Origin: Tilletiaria anomala UBC 951
Taxonomy: Eukaryota > Basidiomycota > Exobasidiomycetes > Georgefischeriales > Tilletiariaceae
Direction: 5' to 3'
Length of the DNA: 64,000 nt
NCBI RefSeq assembly: GCF_000711695.1
Contig: NW_013546983.1
Location: 1-64,000, forward strand
In this document: positions 44,573 to 56,453 of the stretch, piece by piece
Layout: each line of letters opens with the position of its first letter
Position numbering within the stretch: position 1 is the stretch's first letter
Program-made: the position numbers and the translations under genes
Notes under the pieces: model-generated
What the model was told of the DNA's origin: nothing
Seen by the model: only the letters and a program-made list of their open reading frames with translations
The model's database searches: none

Positions 44573-45484
44573 ATGTCAGCTTACGGTATCCTCGCTCGGC
44601 CTACAGCGCCTTCGGCCCCCGTAGGCGCACAATTGTTCCAGTTGAAGGCGCAAAATGGCGCATACAATGCGATCGCTTTTATTCACTTAGACGGCTCCTC
44701 AGTCCCTCCACATTGGGTCGGATACTTGCACTCAATCTTTGTACGAGAGCTCGAGGACGGACGTTCCTAGTAAGGTCATGCACAGGAAGTGTCACTTTGA
44801 AGCCGGACCTCAATTCATGTCCGATTCATCCCTCCTTCACAGTCCGCAACGTGGTCCCATGAGCGACATTGAGTTCAGAAATTATTTCCTTGCATATGGT
44901 ACGCTTTAGAAGCTCTGCATGAAATCACAATGCAACCAACTCATACGCATCCTGTTCCAGATGTTGTCATTGGCATCTTTGTCAACTCCACCGAGACCAA
45001 TGCTGAATATCCTAGGCAAGGGACGCCATTTGATCTTAAAAGCTTGGGACCTTTAGAGTCAGCAGAGCCGTCAGAGCGCATAGGCTGCTTCTACTACATC
45101 AAGGTTTGTGATAACGGCCACATCAAATTTAGGAGTTGCTGACGATGTACCTCTTTGCAGCCGAATTACCCAGGTCGCTCATCTCACCTATGCAATGCTG
45201 GGTTCGTCGTGCCGCCAAATTCTAGAGGTCGCGGCATCGGCAGCCTTGCTGGGAGGTCGTTCCTTCACGTTGCGCCCCGTTTAGGGTATCGCGGGTCGGT
45301 CTTCAATCTGGTCTACGCAACAAATGAAGCCAGTATGAGAATTTGGGACAAGCTTGGTTTCCAGCGAGTCGGGCGCATACCGTCAGCGGGCTTACTTAAA
45401 ACCGGCTCGGGCGAAGACGAGCACTACGTTGACGCACATGTGATCTATGGCGACTTCGCGAAAATCGCCCCTCCATTCGTTTGA
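44573..45484 (+). CDS. GNAT-family N-acetyltransferase (Mpr1-like)
   Basis: Four exons (44573..44769, 44843..44898, 44961..45103, 45161..45484) give 239 residues. Joining them restores family text at each junction: LEDGRSYPQRGPMSDIEFRNYF, then LAYDVVIGIFV, then CFYYIKPNYPGRSSHLCNAGF. The acetyl-CoA loop is VPPNSRGRGIGSLAG (the R-G-x-G/A pyrophosphate-binding pattern), followed by YATNEASMRIWDKLGFQRVGRIP, the standard last strands of GNAT enzymes. Fungal proteins of this shape include Mpr1, which acetylates the proline analogue azetidine-2-carboxylate and limits oxidative stress. The real substrate cannot be read from sequence. The start MSAYGILARP is supported by the continuing frame; a longer N-terminus is possible. 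It converges on the next gene with only 52 bp between stops. Confidence 0.88.
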
Positions 45485-45536
45485 ATGTCTTTTCAGTATG
45501 TGTTCGAAGGGTATCAGACTATCATATTGCTAGGTA

Positions 45537-48094
45537 TTAGGCTCTAAAGTACACGTCGCGAGGGTGATACTGCCCGTCAATATGCAAAATAGAGTATTTT
45601 GAAGATGCCGTTTCTTGAGGTCCCACATCGTATCCATTCTGGAAGGATGGCGTTGGCCTGCGCCGACGAAACACTGGCCGCGGTGTTGCACCCCACGAGT
45701 CGGGGTCATACTTGGGTATCTCAAACGTGCCATCATCCTCCAGTTCGGCAGGCTTGATCGGCCCCTGCGGTGCGGCTGTATTGCCGAGCTGGCCGACGAC
45801 CCAGCTCGATGCGGACAAGGTCCAACCGGCCAATCCAGTCCATAAGTCTCTGGACGTGGTGAGAAATACGGCGGAACCTGTCGATGCTGACGTTGCAAGC
45901 CTCTCAGGCAAGCTCAACGCCACATTTTTGAGGTTCTCCAGAGTTGGGACGGAGACAAAACTGCCGGTAGGCCGCTGGCTAGCTGGCACATTTGTTTCGT
46001 TGGCAATGCCGAGGAACCAGAGCATGTGCATTGGCAGCATGGGAATGACTGACTTAGCTGGTGCACCTGATGACACTTCTGTGCTTGCTTGCGGACCTGA
46101 GATGAGCGTCGCCCCTATCCTGCTATCAGCGAGGAATTCCAGTAACACAGTCCCTCCATGAAGGTCTGTGGCATGCTCGCTGCGCGGAAACACACGCGAA
46201 ATTCTAGTCTGGGAGTCGTCTGTTGAGGGTTTCAGTGGCGAAGAGTGCAGGTGTGTATAAGCAGCGTCCACAGGAAGTGCTCCGGAAGATAGCGCCTCCG
46301 TCCACACATTGTCCTCTGCTCTGCGGACCTCGTCTGTTCTAAGCATCTTTCTGCGAGCTTTGGAACTTGCGAGTGAAAGTTCCGGAGAGCTGATAAGTGG
46401 GTTCCTCAGTGTCTGCCCTTCCCGTACCTTATCGTCCGCGCTGAGCAGGTGGTTCAGAGGCTCCGGTTCTGGAGTGGGGACTGGAGAATCGTTAGCAACT
46501 GATAGAGTTGCTGCCTCAATGATGCTTGCGCGCGGCGTCTTTTCTGCATCTGCAAAATGTGTTGGTTCAACTGTTTCATCATGTGTCTTCTTCTGGCCTT
46601 TTTTATTCTTGCCGCGAGCTTTTCGCCAAAGCCGAACTGCAGGCCCTCCTTCGGTAGATCCACTAGCGTCGCTGTCGTACGCAGCATCGCCTGCGACATT
46701 GTTCAGATCTCTCAGAAGCTCTGGCCGGTGGGGCCCGACGCCAAATTGATCCACACTGAGAGGAGCAGCGTCTTCGTCGCCGGGACCCCAGTCGCTATCG
46801 GCTTCCGAAGCAGATTCCGCAGCAGTGTAGAATGCCGCGCTAGACAAGCTATCTCGAATGTTTCCGCCCATTTTAATGGGCAAAGGCGGTGGCGCGAAAG
46901 TCTCTTCCTTCAGTATGGACCTTGCTCGAGATGGCGGCCTGACACGTTCATCATCCGGGTCGCTGTATTTCGAAGCAGGGCGGAGGATGGAACTGGGGGC
47001 TTGAATGTTGGTCGGTGTCCACTCTGGCTGCTCTCTGTCAGGAGTGATAGCCTCTGCGCCTTCTTCAGAGGAAATTGAATTGGGTGTCAGAGGCAGCCCG
47101 TCGTTCCCTTGCAGATGAACGTCCGTTGCGACCACCCCGAGAATCTCTCCCGTGCCATTATCGACTGCAATTAATGAGTTGCGATACGCTGAGAGCCGAG
47201 ACCGGTCGAGTTGTCGCCTCAGCGTTGCGGATCGACTGATGGCATTTTCACATGCTGCGGCCAAGCTGCTCGGTGCTTTAATGCCATCAGGCGAATGCGT
47301 TGCCCTATCGGATGGTAGGGCGTTGTCTAGATGAGATGCATCTGGCATCAGATTGTCCCAAAAGAGAGATTTGCGCACATCGGAAAGGCGTTCTTGCTCT
47401 TCATGCGAAACCGCAACCTCCCGGGGTTCATTGGCTTTTGTAAGCGACTGTTGCGGAAAGTGCTCTAAGATATCTTTTAGCCGTGTGAATTCTTGCCAAG
47501 TCCTGAGAACGGCGTGTCAAAGTTGAGGTCAGGGAACTGTGCTAGAGCAGGTTTGATGGGTGGTACTCACCCCGGGACGAAGCACGTCCAGACAGCTCTG
47601 CGGCCAGCCCCTTGTCCTTCAAGAGCAGCTCGCTCCATTGCGCCTCGTTCGCTTGCATCCTCATAGAACCAGAATGAAGAATGTACCGCCCCAAGAGTAG
47701 GATAGGTGAGCCCTAGGAATACCTCGCGTAGCGCTTGCGGCTTGTGCCCCTCAGACCGATTGATTGCGTCTTGCGCATTGTAGCTCCTGAATGGCAGCAC
47801 GCACCTACGGGCAGCACCATAGCTGGCGGCCTGCGTTGCATCCTTTCCGCTTCGGTCAATTGAGAGGACGAGGGTGGAGATATCGCGGGTGAATGGGTCC
47901 TGAACCGTATCGAGGTAAAGCGTCCCTCTCCAGTCTGCCAAAGCCGTGTTACGGCTGCCTGTGCTTCCGTAGGCATTGATGGAATCTTTTGGGGTCGAGC
48001 CATTGACTCGAGCAGGTACGGATGGCACGTGCTTAACCAAACGGACTCCCTCGCATCGGAAAAGGGTCTGTGGCGGTAGCGAAAGGCCGCTCAT
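45537..48094 (-). CDS. Large unrecognised protein, ordered N-terminus and disordered rest
   Basis: Two exons (48094..47571 and 47502..45537) encode 829 residues. The first 210 residues look folded (ADWRGTLYLDTVQDPFTRDISTLVLSID, HSSFWFYEDASERGAMERAALEG, AVWTCFVPGTWQEFTRLKDIL, the last across the intron). The rest is long and disordered with acidic and Ser-rich runs, a basic patch (WRKARGKNKKGQKK) and a final hydrophobic/aromatic stretch (VFLTTSRDLWTGLAGWTLSASSWVVGQL) that could be amphipathic or membrane-binding. I do not know the family. An upstream minus-strand frame (48458..48033) has protein-like composition and a KRQRRQR basic cluster and may be a missed N-terminal exon, but I found no good donor, so the ATG at 48094 was kept. 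Confidence 0.7.
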
Positions 48095-50484
48095 GATGTT
48101 GCAAGCAAGTCTGGTAGCAGCACAGGGAGAGATGTGAAGAGGGAGGCGCAGGTCTGGATAGCGCGCGCTGCCGTCGTTGCCTTTTCCTAGGCAAAGGTGT
48201 CAATGAAGGGTCGTTATGGCGGTGGATGGAAGATTGACCACGCTCGAGAAGAATGTCACGGAAGGGTCGTGGATTCAAACTAGACGCGCCGAAGAGGGCG
48301 TGAGATGTAAGGGGAAGAACAGGTTCCTGTGGCGAGAGGTCACTCGCCAGCATCCTAAGCTGAGATGCTGGGAAGCGACCTCTTAAAGAATTGCTTGTTT
48401 CGGGTGAGGTTGTTGGACTCAGGGGCTTTACGACTTCGCTTGACTCCTGATTTGTCATAATGTAAGCGGAGTATTCCGGGGAACATTAAAAACGCGACGC
48501 GACGTGATATGTGTGCTGAACCGCTAAAGCTAGAGAAGTGTGAAAACGCGATGTTTGTATGTACTCATGTGATGCATGTAAACATTCACCGAGCAGACGG
48601 CCGAAGGCGGAACCGACGCACTGGTTCGGTGCCGATGTAATGGGCATTATACAACACTCATTTCGTTGTCTCGGATGTTGCGGCGTCTATATGTAGCTCT
48701 ACAAGGACAGCGATTTCTGGGTGACTTTTGAGAAGTCAGGATATTTATGGTGAGCCTCTTGCACGAGTTTCGCAGACCGAGTGTACGGCTTCTCCCAAGC
48801 GGAAGTAATGTTACCCCCTCTCCACCTCTGAAGTCGATTCATTTCTGTACATGCTAGAGGGCGCTGAGAGCCCCTTCCTCCACAATTCACGCTGATCGCT
48901 TGCTGCAAGGTCAACTGACTGCGGACTCACTGCTATTCAGATCCTTGCTGACAAACAATGAAAAATATTGATGATGATGAGGGCTTTTGTATAATTAGAA
49001 ACGCGGAGAGGAGAGCGCGAATTTCGAAAAATCAAGCCTCTCAAAGTCCAACGTTTTGATGTTTGGAACTCTTGCCATCATGAGTTTTGCTTGGAGATTC
49101 GACTAAAGTTTCAATTCCGTCAAATCCCGAAAAAAGCCGCAAGTTTTGAGGGCAACTTTTATAAGCTCTCTGAAAGCAAAAGTCACTCAACCCGCCAAAA
49201 TCATGCGGAAACTGTTTTTTTTTGCAGAATATGTCCCTATTTTCTGTTCTAATGGCTCCGGAACTCGCAACATCACGCAAAACCCAAGAAATCACTACTA
49301 AACAAAGCACATCGGACTTCGACACCACTTCTTTCATAGCATTGGAAGTCTGGGCCTATCAAGTCCACCTGAAATAGTGAAGACCACGGAGACCTTAGCA
49401 ATGCAGACTGTAGCGAACGTCGTGTATCCCGACCGAAAGGCAATTGGGTCAGCCGATGAATTTGCGTTGTGCATTGGAGACGCACCATCCTCCGCATGAG
49501 TCTCACTGCCAATATCTGCATCGCCTACATCACGATTTCCGTCAGAGCTGACCATGCTCATGTCCGGGCCGCGAGTGTCGGCCTTTGTACTTTTCCAGAA
49601 GACCGATGTCGGTCTATAGCTCTCCGCGCAAGAGCGATGGTATGAGAGTGATGGTGGAGGCGACCGGCCCGTATTCTGCGAGGCTACTGTCAATAGAGTC
49701 GCCTCGCGCTGAAGGATCATCGTGGTTGCTAGCATGGTGAGTGAAGCTAAGCAACTGTGGCCTCATTTCCTCTTGGGTTGCAGATGCTGGAGACCTGTGG
49801 TGCCATTAGTCTTCCTCAAGAAGCCCATGGAAGTCGTCTTCCATAGAGAATGTGGAAGCCCGGACACGCTGAAGCATCGAATCGAGACGTTCGGCGTACC
49901 TGCGGGCTTCAACGAAGACAGCGTCGCGAGCGGTCACACCACGCTAGAGTACAGGAAGGGACACTTTTCGGCCCTTTACTTCCGCCTGGTGAGTCGCGAT
50001 AGCCGAGGTTTACTCCGCAGATACTTCTACTTCGCCGACCTCTGCTGACGTATGCGCTGCCACGGTTCCAGGAAGTTCTTGTCGAACCGCGCAGCACCAC
50101 ATAAGCAAGACAATCGAATATGCAGTAATTTGCGAGGTCTGTTGCCTTACCAGGTCATATTTCTAAAGGTGTTGGGGCACTCCTTCTGCTGCTAGCCCTC
50201 CAATTGATCATATACGCTGCAGTTAAGATGATATCTGGTCACCAACATTCTGCTAGGCGGCTATCATGAAGTAGGCAGCGAGCAACTGCCTCAACATGGA
50301 GGTTAGTGCATTCAGGATATGGATTGCTAGTCGACACAGCAGTTGGTCCTGCGGAGGTCTTGAAGCCAAGGCCTGCGGTCCACAGGCGGAAGTCATTCCA
50401 CCACAGTTCGCCTTGATCGCAGTGGATTTGGCACGGCAGCTCTTCACGTCGCTCACAAGCCAACATTTTCCGCCAGGTGTGGAT

Positions 50485-52111
50485 TCATGGGAAAGCCTCA
50501 TTCTTGCTGCCCAGTGGCTTTGTCGACACCCTGCAGCAGTGGTGATCGACGATGATCTGACTGTAAATGTAGGAGGAGGAAGGCAGTGATCCGATAAGGT
50601 CGGTAGACACGGTGTATGAACAGGCGGAAGTGTCTTGAGAGGGGTGGCTGGACTGAGCTGTTACCGTGATTATGGTGGAGTTGCAACAGGCGGCTGGAAG
50701 GTCTTGGCTGGCTGTCACCGTGATGTGATGAACCGTAACAGCCGGAGTAATGCGGCTTAGCAGTCCGGAGGAAGGGGGCGCTAGGCTTCTATACCAAAAC
50801 GTGGCTTTGTTTTGCTGCTGAGCGACTGGACTACTTTGGCTGCCAGTGTGATGTGATGTCTTTGGGCGTCGCATATCAGTCGAACTTCGGGCATTTGCCG
50901 TCCAAGCATGCCAATCGAGGAGATCAACGGAAGGATAGTCTGCACGTCCGTCAATGTCGACGCGTATCATCCGGTCGGAGCCATCTTGGCCTGTGACGTG
51001 CGCATATAAGAAGGCGGCGGAGCCTGGTTTTGTCGTGACAGACCTGGTAGAAATCAAGTTCTTGCCTAGGTGTGGGGCAACAAGGACGCTGGCCTACTTC
51101 GTCCCTTCATACTGACGAGCCTGGGGTTGAAGGCTATCACTGTCATGGTTCCGCCATAGTGAGTGATTAACGCTTTTCGGCCACCAGCAATGTGCTCATA
51201 CTGAGCTCCTTCGATCGGCTTGAAGCCATTACCCAGAACTAGTCCCTTATCATCGTATGGGAGGCCATTCTGTCGATGACGAGGACCTGTCGAGGCCGCC
51301 GCACCAGAGGGCTGCGCGACGGCCTTCTGACCTGACTCGTGAAGGTGAAGACCGGAGCTCCATCCTATTGGGTATCTTCCACAGCAGACTCTCCCTCCGA
51401 ATCATCCCTAAAGCCACGAGGAAAGGTACAGAGATAGCTACCTTGCGAGCTGTGCGACCGTGCTTCTGCTTGGCTCTTGCTTGCCCCCATTGGTCCATTG
51501 CGGCCTTGTCGCAATCACAGACTCGATAATCGTCTTGATCGCATGCGAAGCAACGTCTTGGACTGGTGCATTTGAGCCCTGTTGTCTTGAAAATCGGCTA
51601 CACAATGGGTGGTGGCGTGGGTGCGCTGTTTAGCACCTGCCTCACGCACAAACATTTGAAGAAGACCGATATCCTTATGCATCATTTCACGGTTTCTGTC
51701 CTGCAAGCGAAGATCCAACGCCACGAAGTACGATGTGAAGCACAAATTGCAATCAAGGGGGAACTGCTTAGGGAAGTGCCTCGTACCTCGCACTGGGATA
51801 CCAACATAATTTAATGTACTCATGGAGTTCAGTAGTAAATGCTTCCCAATATGATAGGGCCTTGCAGACTGTAACAGCTCGCTGATTCTAGCGCAACCTG
51901 AGAAGTTTGCGTTCGATAAGTGTACCTGCGAGCCATCGCTTGCTCCGTGCACTTGTCCCGGGCCCAACAATACATCTCCTCGTCGGTTTTGAGTGTGCAA
52001 CCAACCCATCTCATTGAAGTACTCATTCAGTAGGCTTGTCAACAGTCTGCATCGCACAAACGCGCGTAGAAGGGTATCCAAGTGGATACTCGTGACGAGC
52101 TGGCCTCTCAA
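50485..52111 (-). mobile_element. Possible copia-like protease/integrase remnants (fossil)
   Basis: Minus-strand frames over this stretch carry weak text reminiscent of the region between copia gag and integrase (for example VADFQDNRAQMHQSKTLL, where such proteins have a zinc/pre-integrase segment). It is much decayed, with many breaks. No terminal repeats were found. It is the weakest of the remnants. Confidence 0.2.
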
Positions 52112-53084
52112 TACCTCGAATGCCCAGGGTTGAACGTGAAGCTCATTACGGGTTCATTGCGGCAATCAATAACTCCGGGGTGACTATCCTCCAGGAGAGT
52201 GGACTCGGGCCAGCTGATTTCGCAAGCATAGACAAGATTCATCTGGATTCCTTTCTCCGCCTACTCGACATTGATGAGCGTGTCGTTGGTCAGGAGCGAA
52301 TGGCTGAAGCGTGGGGCCAACAAGATACTGAGCATTGGGGCTCAGTTGACGTTCATTGCTATATATGGCTACTTGAAGTCCCGCCGAATTGTTGATGCTC
52401 TGATCTCCAGCCTTGGCAGCGTCACGAGGTTTGACATCATTGATCTTGAACCGAGTATCTGGCTACAACCGAGAGCTGAGTTTGTTACGCAGCCCGCACC
52501 AGAGCAAAAGAATCATCATGCTCAGTTCATCAATGCTTTTCTTACGCTCATGATGAGCGTGCTTTGGTTTCGTTTTGGCACGCAGGATGCCTGACCATTA
52601 AAGCCGGAACCTTGAACAGCGCATGCGTCCATTTGTGTTTTCAAACTACTCCAGGCTGTCAAGAGTCCAGATCCCAAAAATTCAATTTTAAGGTTGTGTA
52701 GAGCTAGACACATGGACCACTGGGATCGACACATGGAGTGTACAGAGCGGAGTCCGCATTTACGCGCCATTGCGCTTGTGACGCTCAGAGAGTTTGAGCG
52801 AAGTCTTGCCCCCTTAACATCATGCAGGCTGGATTGCCAGAATTTGCGCTACAACTTCTCCTTGATAGCCTGTACGTAAATTTTAGAGATGAGTAGGAGT
52901 TCGCCATGATGTGGAATCTTGTGCTGTAGTAGATGTGAGTTTCGAGTTTTATGTGGCTTGACACAGACTTAGCTCTAATCAAGTTTCACAAGATAGAGCT
53001 GATACAGACTCAGCTTTAGTAAAAGCACACAGCAATTCTACTGCATGTTGAAATGGACGCAAGAGGGAAGGGCATGAGGGACGC

Positions 53085-53345
53085 CTAGCTATGTTGTATC
53101 CATTTGGTGTAAACCATGAGGTCTTGACAATCAGGTTCTCCCCTTTCTACCATGTCTGCCAGGTTCTCCTCGCCCCTTTCAATGCTTCTCCAATGGCATT
53201 CAAGTCTCAGCTCAGATTTGGCATTCAATAGAGTTGCCTGAAACTCCATGAAATGAGTCTCATAAAATCGTCGGAACGACTTGAACAAGCCACAACCATG
53301 CGTTTTGAGTGCAGGCTGTGAAGCATGTTCATCTCGTATTTCCAA
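53085..53345 (-). mobile_element. Copia gag-like fragment (fossil)
   Basis: FRRFYETHFMEFQATLLNAK has the spacing of the Gag (UBN2-like) helices of Ty1/copia elements. It lies to the left of the RNase H-like piece although both are on the minus strand, the reverse of the order in an intact element, so at least two insertions or a rearrangement are implied. It is broken and old. Confidence 0.35.
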
Positions 53346-54643
53346 TACGCCAGATCCATTTCCCTCCTTGTTCCACTTCTTACATCCTATTCTTCATGCA
53401 TGTAAATGTAAGAGAAATATGGGTTGTGTACATTACCACAGTGATCGTGATAACATAGGTTAGAGCCAATCCAGTTACGGTTTGTGAGGTACGCCTTTTT
53501 GCCTTGTGAACAGTGGAACAAGGTGCAGTTTAACCACTTAAGTACGTAAGGTAAACAGTGATCCCATGCAAGGAAAGGGGGTAGAAGTTGCGCACCGTAG
53601 AGATGGGCGTGCGAACTTGATAAAGGATAAAACAATTAGTGCTACAGGCGCAATTTGCGACATATGGCAGTGGCCATACAACGGGCAATAGGTACACTGT
53701 TCCGATCTGCAGTACCTGTAGCCGGCCCTAAGCGCTTGATGTGTAGTATCGTTCCATACCTGCCCTTTCTACTACATGTCGTGCACATGTCAAAAATGGT
53801 CAAGTCGGCGCAGATGACCACTGCATCAAATGCCCGAGGAGCTCCATCTCTAAAGCTAGGATCTAACATTCGGATACGAATTCACATAGTCTCAAGCTGC
53901 AACACATCATCAAAAATGTTTTTAGAGAGAGCGTGGTGACGTGGTGGCTCATACCTCCTACTATTAAATGCCAATATGGAGTGGCAGCTAGTGGTCTATG
54001 GAGCATGTGCCATATGACCTTGTGGATGTCATAAGCAAGCCGTGTATCAGTGTACTCATGCAATCTCGCAAAGGAGGAAGGATAGGGAAGAGCATGTTCC
54101 TGTTGAAGAAGGTGAGATGTGCATCTGCTCAAAAGCTTCCCATCAGATACCCGAGGTAGGTGCTGTGTCAAATGACGAGCGCTGCTGGCGCCAAAAGCGA
54201 CAGGGATATTCGTTGTTTCCGTCTAATCACGTCGACCATTCCAGAAGAGCTGCAGTTTCGCTATAATTCTTTTCACAGGCCCTTTTGCTGGCACAATCTT
54301 GCTCACCATTCATGCAGATCCAGCATAACACTGAGTGGAGTCATGATAGCAGCAGCTAGACTCTTGGTGAACAAACCGGTCGAATTTTCTCAATAGTGCG
54401 AACGGTGTCGATGAAGGTTTCCTTTCTGCACTTGATCGCGAACCAAGTGATGATGTACATTGTTTGCTTCGTCCTCTTATGGTGTATGGGATCGTTAGCA
54501 ATGGCTATTGCTCCGGTTGAGTCGCTGGTTAAGGTGGGTGCTGCGGCGGGTCGGGGTGGATGTCACCATTTCTGCAGCGCAAGGCGAACGTAGGAGAATT
54601 GATAACGACTGACGTTGACGCATGCTGACCGACCAGGCTTGCT

Positions 54644-55091
54644 CTAACATTGCTTAATCCAGATCATCTCCGGCCAAAGGCAACTATTGGCAATGTACTT
54701 TGTTTCAACACTTGAAGTGTACATGCCGGTTGCAGACGTGAGCCTCAGCTGACTGGGTTCCCAAAGACTTAAATAAAATACATAGCCAGTGGTCGGGCAA
54801 CCAGTGGTGGTGCAACAAGCGCAGTTGAAGTTGTTGAGGCCAGCCAAAATCTGCTTGCTTATCACCGTGAACATGTAGTAGATGGTCGAATATACCTTCC
54901 AGGAACAGCAACATCTGGCGCACGGCCCTAAAATGGTACAGCGAGGGGTTAACACCGTAGCGCGCGTACTGTCCGACTGCGAAGCTGAAATTAGGTAATG
55001 TGCCCTCAGCTATCCACTGCAGATCACCGATCCTAAACTCATACTCCCGGATTCGCTCGGGCCAAGCTAACTTGTCCCAGCTGTGGCTCAA
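54644..55091 (-). mobile_element. Copia reverse-transcriptase end / RNase H fragment (fossil)
   Basis: NFSFAVGQYARYGVNPSLYH followed by AVRQMLLFLEG matches the conserved copia segment after the reverse transcriptase ('...ARPDIAFAVGxLSRYxxxPxxxHWxAxKRxLRYLxGT...'), where RNase H begins. The D/G-rich piece after it fits the RNase H start. Several breaks and no visible terminal repeats show an old, inactive copy. Confidence 0.5.
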
Positions 55092-55522
55092 GGTCGTCGG
55101 GTTCTAGAGTTGACCTTGTTCAGGCACGCGACTGTCTTCGGTGATGTAATACTGCTCAGGCACACTGGAGATGTTGCCTGTAACGCAGGAGCAGCGGTAG
55201 CGCGCACGTATAAGCGAAGGGAGCAAAGAAGCACAACTCAAAGAACACCATAGGACCTCATAGAAGGCGTGTACCCAAGCAGCAAGCTATAGTAACTGAA
55301 CGTGAAATCCAGCACCTTGTTGATATAAAGAGCCACCACACAAAGGGACCATAGTTCGTATGGCATCATGAAACAACAAAGGTCAGAGCATTCTGCCTTG
55401 ATCGTAATGTGCTATTCCTTAAATACATATGGCTTTGAGGGCCCATGCGTCGTAGTTGCCGCCATATAGCTTCTTGATGCTGACTGTGGCCTCTGTCGAG
55501 GTCACATTTTCTAACATTTTGG

Positions 55523-55936
55523 TCATTGCGTCAAGTCTTGTGAGCATTCAAGCCAGACTTGGAAGTGAGCCATTTCTACATGGCATTTATCTTCCCACGT
55601 ACAAGAGTACCAGGCGAACTTGATGAACTTATGGAGCTCCACGGTAAGCATCAATTCTATCCTTGGTGTCTTCGATGTTGATTGGCCCAGCATTGATCGG
55701 AGCGAGATGTTGGGGGCTGGGACTGACTGACAGCTAAGTGTTGGGGCTTTGATGAGGATACACTCTGTTTCTCGGCACCGCAGGCGGTGCAAAGATATGT
55801 GATCATCTTCGATGGTCTTGTACTCAAGCACCTTCGGCGTTAATCTGGCTTGTACAGTTTGGTTGAACTGTCGTGTTCCCCGAATATGGTTGAAAGTCTT
55901 CAACACAATCGTAGCCCTCAATGGTGTATGTGGCAC
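55523..55936 (-). mobile_element. Possible further copia-like piece (fossil)
   Basis: An open minus-strand frame directly upstream of the RNase H-like fragment, in the position where pol would lie. Its text has no clear motif, so the link rests on position only. Confidence 0.15.
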
Positions 55937-56453
55937 AAGCTACTACTTTTTATATTCTCTTCTGGTAACATAGTATTGGCACATCGTATTCTGTTATAGC
56001 GCCAGCCTTGAGGAGCCCAAGCTGCGCCTTATTCTACTTTGTTATGGGTCCAAGTGGAGTTTGCAGGTTTGCGGGACACAGGCTTCATCCCCGTGCGGGA
56101 TCCATTTGGGCAAATCCGCGTTTCGGACGGTATTAAACCAGCGCCACCATCGGTGCAACAGCGATTGCATCACTACTTGCGTTCGCTTTCTCGTCATCGC
56201 CAACGCAGCAACACAAAATCGACTGTTTCATCAAGAGTCTCGATTGCATTGCGCAGTACGAGACTTCATATTATCCTGTCGCTGCTGTGAAGGAGGGGAA
56301 TGTGCTAGCTTTTGAACAGCGTATTGGCGCATTGGCACATGTCCTGCTGGCTCCTGTGTGCAACAGCGTCGTTCAGCCACTCCAGAGTCAATCCGCTGAG
56401 ACGGTCAAAGATTCAACAGTGTGAAGATGGTTTGGTACGAGTGGTAGCATTGG

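Larger units (their letters stand above)
48095..56453. other. Gene desert with transposon remnants (8.4 kb)
   Basis: No intact gene is visible over 8.4 kb, whereas the rest of the window averages one gene per 2.4 kb. The base composition looks more A/T-rich than the genic parts. Short frames at 49334-49735 (minus), 49722-50048 (plus) and 52120-52594 (plus) have some protein-like text but no start, splice or family support. Copia-like remnants are listed separately. Confidence 0.5.

Noticed and set aside
49722-50048. Plus-strand frame with protein-like text (MEVVFHRECGSPDTLKHRIE) and a possible downstream exon
   Set aside because: The apparent upstream intron does not join in phase, no family is recognised, and the block is full of decayed transposon DNA.
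54411-54533. Possible first exon of a small secreted protein (MKVSFLHLIANQVMMYIVCF...)
   Set aside because: The signal-like start is attractive and GTGGGT follows, but the only in-frame continuation runs antisense through the copia-like RNase H fragment and ends soon. Chance is more likely.
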